Below the pieces are notes generated by a model. It saw only the letters and a list, made by a program, of their open reading frames with translations, ran no database searches and had not been told where the DNA came from. The position numbers and the translations under genes were made by a program. A stretch of 64,000 bases of DNA from the NCBI GenBank assembly GCA_046052145.1, contig JBJOMW010000003.1:124001-188000 (forward strand), read 5' to 3'. The stretch is from Falsiroseomonas sp046052145 (GTDB lineage Bacteria; Pseudomonadota; Alphaproteobacteria; Acetobacterales; Acetobacteraceae). Shown one piece after another: positions 33,746-41,341 of this stretch; position 1 is the first letter of the stretch; every line of letters begins with the position of its first letter.

Positions 33746-34108
33746 CTACTGACGAACACAGCGGAATATCATCCGATCGGCTCTATCCGTTATAAATTCA
33801 CTGTTCAGATAGAATCTCTCGCTCGTCCTTATATCAATTATGCAGCTTCCGTATGGCCTATCACGATGCGTAACATAACGGTCCACTCTGTCAAATCGAG
33901 TCCTAATGGGGACGATGCTTCCGTTGCGCAATTCAGTAGCATTTACAGCGCTTCTCCTGATCATGAAGCCCAAAGCAATTGGCGGCGACCATTCAACCTC
34001 GACTTCTCCTACTCGCAAATAGTTCGCAGACACTGGAGCAGACATCGCAACGAACGTCGCAATTAAGCTTAACATGAAAAGTCTTTTTCTAATCTGAGAG
34101 ATATTCAA
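33746..34108 (-). CDS. Small secreted hypothetical protein
   Basis: The 120-residue protein has a clear Sec signal peptide (RKRLFMLSLIATFVAMSAPVSA, cleavage before NYLR). I place the start at a TTG because GAGGAGGGG lies just upstream; longer and shorter starts are possible. The mature part of about 95 residues has two cysteines (GSCIIDI near residue 90 and FRCVRQ at the end) that could form a disulfide. It is AT-rich, like nearby element genes. No family is recognised; a periplasmic role is inferred. Confidence 0.6.
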   Translation of the reverse strand: MNISQIRKRLFMLSLIATFVAMSAPVSANYLRVGEVEVEWSPPIALGFMIRRSAVNATELRNGSIVPIRTRFDRVDRYVTHRDRPYGSCIIDIRTSERFYLNSEFITDRADRMIFRCVRQ

Positions 34109-34290
34109 GTTCCCCTCCTCTTCTGAAGACCAGCGCAAGGATGGCGTTGAGCGGTGGCAGGCGCGAAATTCTCACATGAACGGAACAAAGAGAACAAGTG
34201 GATCCGCCAGAAGGACCTTCGTTGCAATTAATGTCTAACGACTTAGAGGCCCTGGACAATGGCTGCATTCGAGGTGGATTATGCCGCTCG

Positions 34291-34614
34291 TCAGTGCAGC
34301 TTTGAATGGGCCGCATCTGGCGCTGCTCCGGCCGCTTCGACGGGCTGTCTCGCCGCAGGCGCAGGCTGGCCCGCACCCTCGACCGCCCCGCACGGCGACA
34401 AAAAGCGAGCGACCTCCTCCGGGCGCATACCCGCCGCAAGCCAAGGAAGCTCAGCCCGCCATAGACCGCCTATCTGTGCCGGGCTTCCCCGTTCCTGGCG
34501 GGCCGGAGGGCACTCCGGGGGAGTGTCTGAACTGCCCTGGGCTGCACTCCACGAGGGCAGGGCGATCAGCCCCAGCAAGCCTGCGCACACCCCACACAGC
34601 ACTGCGTTTCGCAT
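34291..34614 (-). CDS. Small exported Pro/Ala-rich hypothetical protein
   Basis: This 107-residue frame begins with a good signal peptide (MRNAVLCGVCAGLLGLIALPSWSAA), and the mature part is rich in Pro, Ala and Gly. A GGCAGAGAG segment before the ATG is an acceptable ribosome site. Plus-strand frames overlap the same DNA, but only this one has an exported-protein start. The mature part may be disordered. Function is unknown. Confidence 0.45.
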   Translation of the reverse strand: MRNAVLCGVCAGLLGLIALPSWSAAQGSSDTPPECPPARQERGSPAQIGGLWRAELPWLAAGMRPEEVARFLSPCGAVEGAGQPAPAARQPVEAAGAAPDAAHSKLH

Positions 34615-34662
34615 GGCTCTCTGCCTACCCGGGCTGGCGATGTCAGCGCAAAACGTTGATGC

Positions 34663-35025
34663 TTAGGATAGTATGTGATCGATTACTGCGTAGGCGTCAG
34701 GCCAATTTGGATAGCGTACCCTAAATGCATCTATCGAAAGCTTGAGTAATTTTGCAGATTCTAAATTACTGACCCCGTACGCTTGCTGTGCCCTAGAACT
34801 AGCCACCAACATCGCTTCCTTTAATTGACGAATTGCCTTTTCTAATTTTGTCTCCGAAGAAAAAAAACCGCGACTGTGCGGGTCTCTTGAAGCCTTTGCA
34901 ACAGCCGCTGCCGCCATGACTACCTTCTGAAGCGACGCAACCAGAAGCGGGTTTTCATCCAAAAATCTGAGATGATACAAGGAAGCCAAATCTTCTATCT
35001 CAAGGGGTCTCCGGGCGCTCACCAC
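34663..35025 (-). CDS. Hypothetical all-helical protein
   Basis: The 120-residue protein starts at GTG with AAGGAG about nine bases before. It is predicted mostly helical and soluble (ENPLLVASLQKVVMAAAAVAKAS, then ETKLEKAIRQLKEAMLVASS), and its composition is AT-richer than chromosomal genes. There is no signal peptide and no recognised motif. It is located among exported-protein genes of the element. Confidence 0.6.
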   Translation of the reverse strand: MVSARRPLEIEDLASLYHLRFLDENPLLVASLQKVVMAAAAVAKASRDPHSRGFFSSETKLEKAIRQLKEAMLVASSRAQQAYGVSNLESAKLLKLSIDAFRVRYPNWPDAYAVIDHILS

Positions 35026-35112
35026 CGCTATCTCCTTTTTGTTGTTTCACAGTCAAGTGTGGCGGCTTACGGTTTCTGCTACAAGTGCCCTCAGGGGGGT
35101 GTCTATCCTAGC

Positions 35113-35673
35113 TCAGAAGCAATCCGTGAATGCCCCGCTCGTGGTGCAGGTAAAGAAACGCCCATTGATGTTGTAGGTGCGTGTTGAACTTGGCTGCGGC
35201 TGCGCTGGTCTGCTGCCAGCCATCATCCCTAGCCCAAGCTCCATAAGGCGAAGGTTCTGCTGTTCTCGGCGGTCTCGCTCGGCGTCGGCTCTCGCCGCCT
35301 CAATCGCACGCTGACGGTCTGCCTCCGCGAGCGAAGTGCTGCCTTGGAATGTTGCAGTCTGGCGTGCAGCGGTGTGCGGAACCGCCGTTGTGCCGCACCG
35401 GAAGCGCCAAGTATCAACGATACCATCAACGCCGCCGGTGTCGGCACCTGTGATACGTCCACTATTGAAACTCATTGGTAGACCGACTGACCTGCAGTGT
35501 GTTTCTGCGATCTGTATCGCTTCCTGGTTCTGGGCGCGCACCGACTCAGTCCATCGCGGCGGGAAAGATGCGGAGACTACGCCACCCGTGTTGTCTCCAC
35601 TTGATAGACGGGGGCCGCAAGCGGCCAATAACGAAGCGACAAAGAGCAAAGGGAGAGCGCGAAGGTCCATCAC
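35113..35673 (-). CDS. Lipoprotein with a C-terminal ING/CF module (larger paralogue)
   Basis: The 186-residue protein has a lipoprotein signal (LPLLFVASLLAAC, lipobox cysteine about residue 19). A middle region has two conserved-looking cysteines (THCRSVG, FRCGTT), then a charged helix (DRQRAIEAARADAERDRREQQ). The C-terminal module reads LGLGMMAGSRP..., then TYNINGRFFTC...TDCF. The smaller lipoprotein encoded next shares this C-terminal module, with invariant Thr-Tyr-x-Ile-Asn-Gly-Arg, two cysteines and a final Phe. It is anchored to a membrane facing the periplasm. Function is unknown. Confidence 0.75.
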   Translation of the reverse strand: MMDLRALPLLFVASLLAACGPRLSSGDNTGGVVSASFPPRWTESVRAQNQEAIQIAETHCRSVGLPMSFNSGRITGADTGGVDGIVDTWRFRCGTTAVPHTAARQTATFQGSTSLAEADRQRAIEAARADAERDRREQQNLRLMELGLGMMAGSRPAQPQPSSTRTYNINGRFFTCTTSGAFTDCF

Positions 35674-35740
35674 TCTGTCAATCTGCGAATGTGATTGTGC
35701 GCATCAGAGACGGCTCGCGTCGCCTGTACAAATAGGTCGA

Positions 35741-36043
35741 CTAGAAGCACGTCGTGGAATCGCCCACCGTGCTGCAATGTACTCTGCGGCCATTGATCAT
35801 GTAGGTGTGGTCTTGAGGAGGTCGTGGTCTGCTCTGGCTGCCAGCAGCCATCCCAAGTCCGGTTGAGATCATCCTATCGCTCTGTGCCTGCCTTCGCTGC
35901 ATAGCCACCATGTGGCAGGAGGCATATCCAGAGGTACCCGGGTGAAAGCCCGCCGCCCTGCAATCTCGATCTGCTAATTCGGTGTTGGTGGCACATCCAG
36001 TGAGAGCAACAGCCGCTACAGCCAATAATACCACCCGATGCAT
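35741..36043 (-). CDS. Small lipoprotein with a C-terminal ING/CF module (paralogue)
   Basis: The 100-residue lipoprotein starts at MHRVVLLAVAAVALTGC, a perfect lipobox. The mature protein has a Cys pair (DRDCRAAGF and YASCHM), then TGLGMAAGS and a final module TYMINGRRVHC...TTCF. This C-terminus aligns with the larger neighbouring lipoprotein: the TY-x-ING-R core, the two cysteines at the same spacing and the terminal Phe. The two genes are 67 bp apart on the same strand and probably arose by duplication. No family is recognised. Confidence 0.75.
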   Translation of the reverse strand: MHRVVLLAVAAVALTGCATNTELADRDCRAAGFHPGTSGYASCHMVAMQRRQAQSDRMISTGLGMAAGSQSRPRPPQDHTYMINGRRVHCSTVGDSTTCF

Positions 36044-36235
36044 CTGACGCTCCTTGATCAACGCAGCCCCTCAGGGGGGGGGCGCCGTCTCTTGTATCTG
36101 CCCAACGCGGTCCATGATTGGGACGGACGCCACGCAAACCTATGCATTTGGTTCGCACGGAGACGGTAAGCGGTCAGCACAGTCCGCTTGTCAGAATCTG
36201 ACAGATCGAAAATCTTGCAGAACGACGACCAGCGC

Positions 36236-36814
36236 TCAGCGCTGCAACAGCCTGTTCCGTGCGCGCTCCCAGAAGCCGGGTTGGGGCACTGTTCCTTCAA
36301 GCACGGCAAGCAACTCGGTGACCCGCATCTCAGATGGGACGCGGGGCCGAACCTCTGCGGGGGTATGATAGGTTCCCGGAATGCTGCGTGCGGAGTACTG
36401 CACGTCAGGAGGCGCCCATATCCAACCCCACCTGATATCCGCCTGCTTCAGGCGTCTCGCCGTTTCCAGCGGATCGGATGGGTGCTGAAGGTCAGCGAGC
36501 AGCTTGGTCCGGGCTTCGAGTAGGGCCGCTACGTGCTGATCTCGTGAAGCGGATGCCTCAACGAAGATGGCGGTTACAAACGGCGCTCCCCACAGGGCGC
36601 ACATGGCTTCCAGATGGGCGGTCGTTGGGGCGTGCCCATCCAGCCATCGCTGCGAAGTGCTGATCGAGACGCGAAACTGCCGAGCAACAGCCTTGGCTCG
36701 GTCCTGAGCGTAGGTCTCGCGCAGGAACAGGGCGACACGCGGCCCTATGCCAGAGGGGTAACCAGTCGGCACCGAGTGCACCCCATGCAGCCAACCGCGA
36801 AAAAGTCCACGCAT
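36236..36814 (-). CDS. Helix-turn-helix protein, longer paralogue
   Basis: This 192-residue protein has a homeodomain-like HTH near residues 22-60 (VALFLRETYAQDRAKAVARQ then FRVSISTSQRWLDGHAPTTA). The same domain occurs in the small protein at 37062-37346. A helical region follows (ASRDQHVAALLEARTKLLADL), and the C-terminal part is of unknown fold. The start at ATG 36814 has an AGG nearby; a TTG ten codons earlier is possible. The HTH suggests an element regulator. The gap between the pair holds a two-helix membrane protein. Confidence 0.65.
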   Translation of the reverse strand: MRGLFRGWLHGVHSVPTGYPSGIGPRVALFLRETYAQDRAKAVARQFRVSISTSQRWLDGHAPTTAHLEAMCALWGAPFVTAIFVEASASRDQHVAALLEARTKLLADLQHPSDPLETARRLKQADIRWGWIWAPPDVQYSARSIPGTYHTPAEVRPRVPSEMRVTELLAVLEGTVPQPGFWERARNRLLQR

Positions 36815-36845
36815 TATGCCTGTGTTTGATAAGGCTTGAAACAAA

Positions 36846-37046
36846 CTAAGGAGGATTCTTCAGAGAACTCTTGACCAATAACCCAACGAGAATCATGCAA
36901 GCAAGGCACCACATGCCCGCGAGAAAGTCGTTTCTTCTTAAAACATCTGCGCCGAAAACAGCCAAAAAACTAAATAATCCCAGTGGCGACCCCACTAATA
37001 TTCCAAGAAAAAGAGGAAGCTTAGAATGATCTTTATCGTCTGACAT
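36846..37046 (-). CDS. Small two-helix membrane protein
   Basis: The 66-residue protein has a strong AAGGAAAG ribosome site. It has a charged N-terminus (MSDDKDHSKL), two membrane helices at about residues 11-32 and 41-60, and a short basic tail. It lies between two paralogous HTH genes on the same strand and is AT-rich. Function is unknown; the size and plan fit a small phage- or plasmid-type membrane protein. Confidence 0.65.
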   Translation of the reverse strand: MSDDKDHSKLPLFLGILVGSPLGLFSFLAVFGADVLRRNDFLAGMWCLACMILVGLLVKSSLKNPP

Positions 37047-37061
37047 TGTACTTTCCTTGCA

Positions 37062-37346
37062 TCATGGTGACTTATATTTATTTTTTCGCTCATCATCTTC
37101 GCTATATCTGGACTTTACAAGAAAATCCGGAAAAGCTGCGCGAATGATTGGTTCGCCCCACTCTAGATGCATCTTCTCTAGGTGATGAAGCGTTGGCGGA
37201 TAGCCGTCAAGCCAGCGCTGAGCCGTGCTGACAGAGACCGAGAAGATGCGCGCTAAGGTTTTGGCCCGGTGCTGCGGGTAGCGGCTGCGCAGGAACATAG
37301 CGATGCGAGCGCCTATGTCGTGCGCACATCGAGATGCGGGCGGCAA
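37062..37346 (-). CDS. Helix-turn-helix protein, short paralogue
   Basis: The 94-residue protein is essentially one HTH unit. IGARIAMFLRSRYPQHRAKT leads into LARIFSVSVSTAQRWLDGYP, followed by PTLHHLEKMHLEWGEPIIRA and a charged tail. It aligns over about 65 residues with the longer HTH protein of the same block (shared I-G-x-R-x-A-x-F-L-R, R-A-K, S-x-S-T-x-Q-R-W-L-D-G, H-L-E). It is likely a DNA-binding regulator. The gene ends 15 bp before the start of the small membrane protein gene, so the two may be co-transcribed. Confidence 0.7.
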   Translation of the reverse strand: MPPASRCAHDIGARIAMFLRSRYPQHRAKTLARIFSVSVSTAQRWLDGYPPTLHHLEKMHLEWGEPIIRAAFPDFLVKSRYSEDDERKNKYKSP

Positions 37347-37589
37347 TTACTCGGCTCTCGGCGGTGCGGCCAGACGCGATCAGCGCGTCACCAAGGCAAC
37401 CGACGAAAGGCAGGCGCCTGCAACTCGCGCGTCGAACATCCAAGCCCATCCGAGATAGCAACCGGCGCTTGCCGGGACGGGCAGCTAAATCGCGCATTAA
37501 CTAAGCAGTCGCATCCACAGAGATTTGTCAGAAAATGACACACAAAAGTGCTTGATTAGGTGCCGCTCATCGGTGCGGCTGTCGGTGAC

Positions 37590-38021
37590 CTAGAAGCCGT
37601 CTCCGGTGTTGCCCGCTTTCCCAGAAGCGGCCGGGTACGAACCTTCCCAATCAAGGCCAAGGACCAAATCCGGCAGATACGCTCTAGCCGCCCGCACCAT
37701 TGCCGCCAGCAACGGCTCTGCCTCGATGAGCAAGGCCATCTGATCCTGCCTAAGGGGACGGGGCCGTATTCTGCCCTCCGAACGAGGAACCATCCCCTGG
37801 CTGTTCAGGAGGTGCTGAAGCGCCTTCAAACGGGAATGCGTCAGTTTGCGCTGGCGCTGTGCCTCAGCCGTTCGCCGACCATGCTTCAGGGCGTTCTTGT
37901 TTCCAGGCTGACCGCCGGGCTTACGCCGGTCGTTTGATGCCCCGTGACAAGCGGCGCCCTCGTCCCTGGCGGAATACGATTCCAGCCCCCTGTCGCGCTC
38001 TGTCGGGACCGTTTTGGCCAT
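37590..38021 (-). CDS. Small element-borne protein with GNKNALKHG motif
   Basis: The 143-residue soluble protein contains GGQPGNKNALKHGRRTAEA near residue 36. This glycine/asparagine/lysine motif recurs at the N-terminus of small proteins in phages and integrative elements of alphaproteobacteria (some annotated as terminase-small-like, most as hypothetical). The following part is helical and basic (RQRKLTHSRLKALQHLL, then RQDQMALLIEAEPLLAAMVRA). It is the last gene before the right end of the element and reads inward. Function is uncertain. Confidence 0.6.
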   Translation of the reverse strand: MAKTVPTERDRGLESYSARDEGAACHGASNDRRKPGGQPGNKNALKHGRRTAEAQRQRKLTHSRLKALQHLLNSQGMVPRSEGRIRPRPLRQDQMALLIEAEPLLAAMVRAARAYLPDLVLGLDWEGSYPAASGKAGNTGDGF

Positions 38022-38438
38022 GGGGCAGGATACCACACGGCTCCGTCATTGTTCGCGTCGATTACGATGTGGAGGCGACTGGGGGGACCCAAACGAGAAA
38101 GGGGGGGTACCCCCTGGGTGGGGTGCGGAAAGGCCGAAAATCGCAGCCGGGTGGGGTGCTAGATCGGCTGGCCTGGACTGCTTTCTTGCTGGTGCTTCGG
38201 CACAGCCTGTCACTGTCTCGGCTGGCAAAGGTGCACCCTGCCGAGCCTCGATGAGCACAACGTGGGCGGTATGGCAGCCTTCGTTCAGGCGGCCGCTACT
38301 GCCACCCGATGCCGCACCGCCACGGCGCACCTCCACCCGTGTCCATGCCAATCCACACTCAATATGGGGGTAGATATGGGGGTATGAGAGAGTGTCCCCC
38401 TCAAAAAGCATTATAAAACAATATTTTGGAGGTTTCTC
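38022..38438. other. Non-coding right end of the element
   Basis: No gene is supported. The stretch contains a GGGGGGTACCCCC palindrome near 38102-38114 and two arm-type TGGGGGTA octamers. The last 40 bp before the tRNA are AT-rich (TTATAAAACAATATTTT). The organisation is that of an attachment-site region. Confidence 0.6.
38365..38384. promoter_or_regulatory. Two putative integrase arm sites at the right end
   Basis: TGGGGGTA at 38365-38372 and 38377-38384 form the tandem repeat ATATGGGGGTA with a 12-bp step. The octamer and step are the same as at the left end. They lie about 55 bp from the attachment core. Confidence 0.6.
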
Positions 38439-38453
38439 ATGGTGCCCCCGGGG
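38439..38453. repeat. attR core within the tRNA-Leu 3' end
   Basis: ATGGTGCCCCCGGGG covers the CCA end, discriminator base and acceptor-stem 3' strand of the tRNA plus one external base. It is identical to the copy at 26574. Confidence 0.9.
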
Positions 38454-38525
38454 AGATTCGAACTCCCACACCCTTCCGGGCGAGCGATTTTGAGTCGCCT
38501 GCGTCTACCGTTCCGCCACAGGGGC
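38440..38525 (-). tRNA. tRNA-Leu (anticodon CAA)
   Basis: On the minus strand the 86 bases fold as a leucine tRNA with encoded CCA. The acceptor stem GCCCCTG pairs with CGGGGGC. The anticodon stem GGCGA/TCGCT closes the loop CTCAAAA, giving anticodon CAA. A long variable arm (class II) and a T arm GGGAG-TTCGAAT-CTCCC follow. The integrated element ends in its 3' end but regenerates the complete gene. Confidence 0.95.
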
Positions 38526-38553
38526 CACGCGCCCAATCTACGCCGGAACCGGT

Positions 38554-38967
38554 TCAAGGTGAACCGCCCGGGGCCTCCGTCTCGCGCGTCACGAACTCGG
38601 CCGGGGAGGTGACCTCGAGCAACTCCAGATCGTCGGAATGCGCGACCTCGCGGTGGCGCAGGCGCGGCGGCTGCAGAACCGTGTCGCCAGGATGCAGCGT
38701 CACCGCGCCGATATCCTCGTATTCGAAGGTCACCCAGCCGCGCAGCACCAGCACCAGCTGGAAGTCGAGCTCATGCAGGTGCCATTGCGGCTTGGCGCCT
38801 TCGCCTGGCACCGCACGGATAACATGCGCCCCGTAGGCCCCGCCCGTCGCGCTCCGCACGCCGAGGTCGCGATAGGCGAAGAAGCCCCGCAGCCCCGCAT
38901 CGAAGGCTGCGCCCTCTGCCCGGCTCACAATGGTGCGGGCCCTCGGCGTCTCAGGATTCTCTTGCAT
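38554..38967 (-). CDS. Cupin-domain protein
   Basis: The 137-residue protein is a single-domain cupin (beta-barrel). The first cupin motif is in PQWHLHELDFQLVLVLRGWVTFEYED (His-x-His with a downstream Glu/Gln), and the second in LHPGDTVLQPPRLRHREVAHSDDLELLEV. Metal binding is likely. Such small cupins act as ligand sensors, isomerases or dioxygenase-like enzymes, and the specific role is unknown. It is chromosomal, just outside the element, transcribed toward the tRNA gene. Confidence 0.85.
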   Translation of the reverse strand: MQENPETPRARTIVSRAEGAAFDAGLRGFFAYRDLGVRSATGGAYGAHVIRAVPGEGAKPQWHLHELDFQLVLVLRGWVTFEYEDIGAVTLHPGDTVLQPPRLRHREVAHSDDLELLEVTSPAEFVTRETEAPGGSP

Positions 38968-39161
38968 CTCGCGCCTCCCTCCGTGCCGGTTGGCGACCGG
39001 TCGCCCATCCTCCGACAGGCCCTGCCGTGAAGAAAGCCCTGTCCGCTTGGGGCTTGGCGCTGGCCGCCCCGCGCGCCTGAACGCGGACCGCCAGCCCGGC
39101 TCTCACAAGCCTGCGACAGGGCCCGCGCCGGCCCGGGCTCGGCCCCATCTTCGTTGCCGTG

Positions 39162-39881
39162 ATGGCCGCCCCCCCGATCGCCCCCCCCATCGCCACTGGG
39201 ACGGCGGCGCTCTTCCTCGATTTCGACGGCACGCTGGTCGAGATCGCCCCGCGCCCGGATGCGGTGCGCGTGCCGCCCGGCCTGCCGGAACTGCTGACCC
39301 GGCTGGCCGCGCGGCTCGGCGGTGCCTTGGCCATCATCTCCGGCCGGCCGCTGCCTGAGCTGGAGGCGCTGCTGCCCGCGGCGCTGCCCATGGCCGGCGA
39401 TCACGGCGCGACGCTCCGCCGCGCGCCGGGTGTCGCGCCCGAGCATCTGCCGCTGCCCCGCCCGCCCCCCGCCTGGCGCCATGCGGCAGAGGCCTTCGCC
39501 GCCGCCCATCCCGGTGCGCTGGTCGAGCCGAAATCGCATGGCTTCGTGCTGCATTACCGCCAGGCACCGCAGGTCGAGGCCCCGGCGCGTGCCATGCTGG
39601 CGGCGTTGCTCACCCCCGGCGGCGCCTTCGAACTGCTGCCCGCCCGCATGGCCTTCGAGGTGAAGCCGCGCGCTGTCTCCAAGGCTGGCGCGGTGACGGG
39701 ATTGCTCGCGCATCCACCCTTTACGGGGCGCATCCCCGTCTATGTCGGCGACGATGTGACCGATGAGGCCGGGATGGCTGCGGCGCGCGCGGCGGGCGGC
39801 ACCGGGCTTCGCCTGCAGGATGCCTTCGGCACGCCGGCGGCGTTGCGGGGCTGGCTCGCGCGGCTGGCGGCGGCCGCATGA
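39162..39881 (+). CDS. otsB: Trehalose-6-phosphate phosphatase
   Basis: This 239-residue HAD-superfamily phosphatase converts trehalose 6-phosphate to trehalose. It has the nucleophile motif LFLDFDGTLVEIAPRPD, the second motif IISGRPL, the cap with AGDHGATLR, the lysine region FEVKPRAVSKAGAV, and VYVGDDVTDEAGM. ATG 39162 is chosen over the GTG one codon earlier. Its stop overlaps the otsA start (ATGA), so both trehalose enzymes are made together, as an osmotic or stress solute pathway. Confidence 0.95.
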   Translation: MAAPPIAPPIATGTAALFLDFDGTLVEIAPRPDAVRVPPGLPELLTRLAARLGGALAIISGRPLPELEALLPAALPMAGDHGATLRRAPGVAPEHLPLPRPPPAWRHAAEAFAAAHPGALVEPKSHGFVLHYRQAPQVEAPARAMLAALLTPGGAFELLPARMAFEVKPRAVSKAGAVTGLLAHPPFTGRIPVYVGDDVTDEAGMAAARAAGGTGLRLQDAFGTPAALRGWLARLAAAA

Positions 39882-41341
39882 CCGGGCGGCTGGTGATCGT
39901 CACCAACCGTGTGCCCGACCCGCGCGAGCGCGGTGCGACCGCGGGCGGGCTGGCCATTGCGTTGAAGGATGCGTTGCTGCGGCGCGAGACGCTGTGGTTC
40001 GGCTGGTCCGGCGGCCGGGCGGCCGAGACCGCGGCAAGCCCCGCGGAATTCCGCCATGGTCGCACGACCTATGCGACCCTCGACCTCGGCGAGGCCGATT
40101 ACCGCCACTACTACCAGGGCTTCTCCAACGCCGCGCTCTGGCCGGTGCTGCACTATCGGCTGGGCGTCGCCCGCTTCGCGCGCGAGGACTGGATCGGCTA
40201 TCGCCGCGTCAACGCCGCCTTCGCCGCCGCCCTCGCGCCGATGATCGGCCCAGAGGACACGGTCTGGGCGCATGATTTCCACCTATTCCTGCTGGCGGCG
40301 GAGCTGCGCGCCCTCGGCTGCCGCGCGCGCATCGGCTTCTTCCTGCACGTGCCCTTCCCGCCCCGCGCGGTCTTCCTCGGCCTGCCCAATGCGCAGACGG
40401 TCCTCGAGGCGCTCGGTTCCTACGACGTGATCGGCGTGCAGACCGAGGACGATGCCGAGAATCTGCGCGCCGCGCTGGTCGCGGCCGGCGCGGCGGAGGC
40501 CGCGTTGCGTGTCGGCGCTTTCCCGATCGGCATCGACACGGCGGGTTTCGCTGCCCTCGCTGCGCGGCGCTTCCGCATGAAGGATGTCGCGATGCTGCGC
40601 GCGTCCCTGGCGGACCGCGCGCTGGCGATCGGCGTGGACAGGCTCGACTACACCAAGGGCCTGCCGCAGCGCATCGCCGGCTTCGGCAAGCTGCTGCAGC
40701 GATTCCCGCGCCATCTCGGGCGCGTCACCTTTCTGCAGGTGGCGCCTGTGAGCCGTGGCGATGTCGCGACCTATCGCGCGCTGCGGCGCGAATTGGATGA
40801 GATGGTCGGCCGCATCAACGGCCAATATGCGGAGCCGGACTGGGCGCCGATCCGCTACATCACGCGCGCCGTCGCGCGGCCGACGCTCGCGGGCTACATG
40901 CGGCTTGCGCGGATCGGGCTCGTCACGCCGCTGCGCGACGGGATGAACCTGGTGGCCAAGGAGTATGTCGCCGCGCAGGACCCCGAGGATCCCGGCGTGC
41001 TGGTGCTCTCGCGTTTCGCAGGGGCGGCGAAGGAGCTCGACGGCGCGGTGCTGGTCAACCCGCTCGATTCCGATGACATCGCCGAGGCGCTGGATCTCGC
41101 GCTCGCCATGCCGCCAGAAGAGCGGCTGGCGCGCTGGAGGACGATGGAGGCGGCAGTGCGCGCCACCACCGCCGCCAGCTGGTGCCGCGGCTTCCTCGCC
41201 GCGCTGGAAGGCACGGAGGAGATCACCGAGGCAGGCCGTGCCGGCGGGCGGCGGACAGCGACCGCCGCCGCGCCGCGCGCCGGCCGCCGTCAGAAGACGA
41301 AGCGCGTGCCGACCAGCACCCAGCGTCCCGGAATCACATAG
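39878..41341 (+). CDS. otsA: Trehalose-6-phosphate synthase (GT20)
   Basis: The 487-residue glycosyltransferase makes trehalose 6-phosphate from a nucleotide-glucose and glucose 6-phosphate. Family motifs are an N-terminal glycine loop (RERGATAGGLAIAL), VWAHDFHLFLLAAELR, FFLHVPFP, GVDRLDYTKGLPQRI and LRDGMNLVAKEYVA. Length is close to E. coli OtsA (474). The C-terminal tail beyond the conserved core is basic and low-complexity. Its last 52 bases overlap, antisense, the 3' end of the TonB-receptor gene. Confidence 0.95.
   Translation: MTGRLVIVTNRVPDPRERGATAGGLAIALKDALLRRETLWFGWSGGRAAETAASPAEFRHGRTTYATLDLGEADYRHYYQGFSNAALWPVLHYRLGVARFAREDWIGYRRVNAAFAAALAPMIGPEDTVWAHDFHLFLLAAELRALGCRARIGFFLHVPFPPRAVFLGLPNAQTVLEALGSYDVIGVQTEDDAENLRAALVAAGAAEAALRVGAFPIGIDTAGFAALAARRFRMKDVAMLRASLADRALAIGVDRLDYTKGLPQRIAGFGKLLQRFPRHLGRVTFLQVAPVSRGDVATYRALRRELDEMVGRINGQYAEPDWAPIRYITRAVARPTLAGYMRLARIGLVTPLRDGMNLVAKEYVAAQDPEDPGVLVLSRFAGAAKELDGAVLVNPLDSDDIAEALDLALAMPPEERLARWRTMEAAVRATTAASWCRGFLAALEGTEEITEAGRAGGRRTATAAAPRAGRRQKTKRVPTSTQRPGIT

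Larger units (their letters stand above)
26574..38453. mobile_element. Integrative element in tRNA-Leu(CAA), 11.9 kb
   Basis: The element is delimited by a 15-bp direct repeat, ATGGTGCCCCCGGGG, at 26574 and 38439. The right copy includes the 3'-terminal bases and CCA end of tRNA-Leu, the classic target of P4-type integrases. The integrase gene lies at the left end and reads inward. Then come a HTH (AlpA-like) gene, primase-polymerase and P-loop ATPase genes, an iteron-like cluster, and a block of small genes mostly on the minus strand. Base composition is lower in GC than outside. Size and gene order resemble phage-satellite elements, but no capsid, portal or terminase gene is recognised, and no conjugation gene either. 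Mobility therefore depends on unknown helpers, if it is still active. Confidence 0.9.

Noticed and set aside
26574..38453. CRISPR array or known defence system (restriction-modification, retron, toxin-antitoxin) in the element
   Set aside because: No regularly spaced repeats and no recognisable nuclease, methyltransferase or reverse transcriptase motifs were found.
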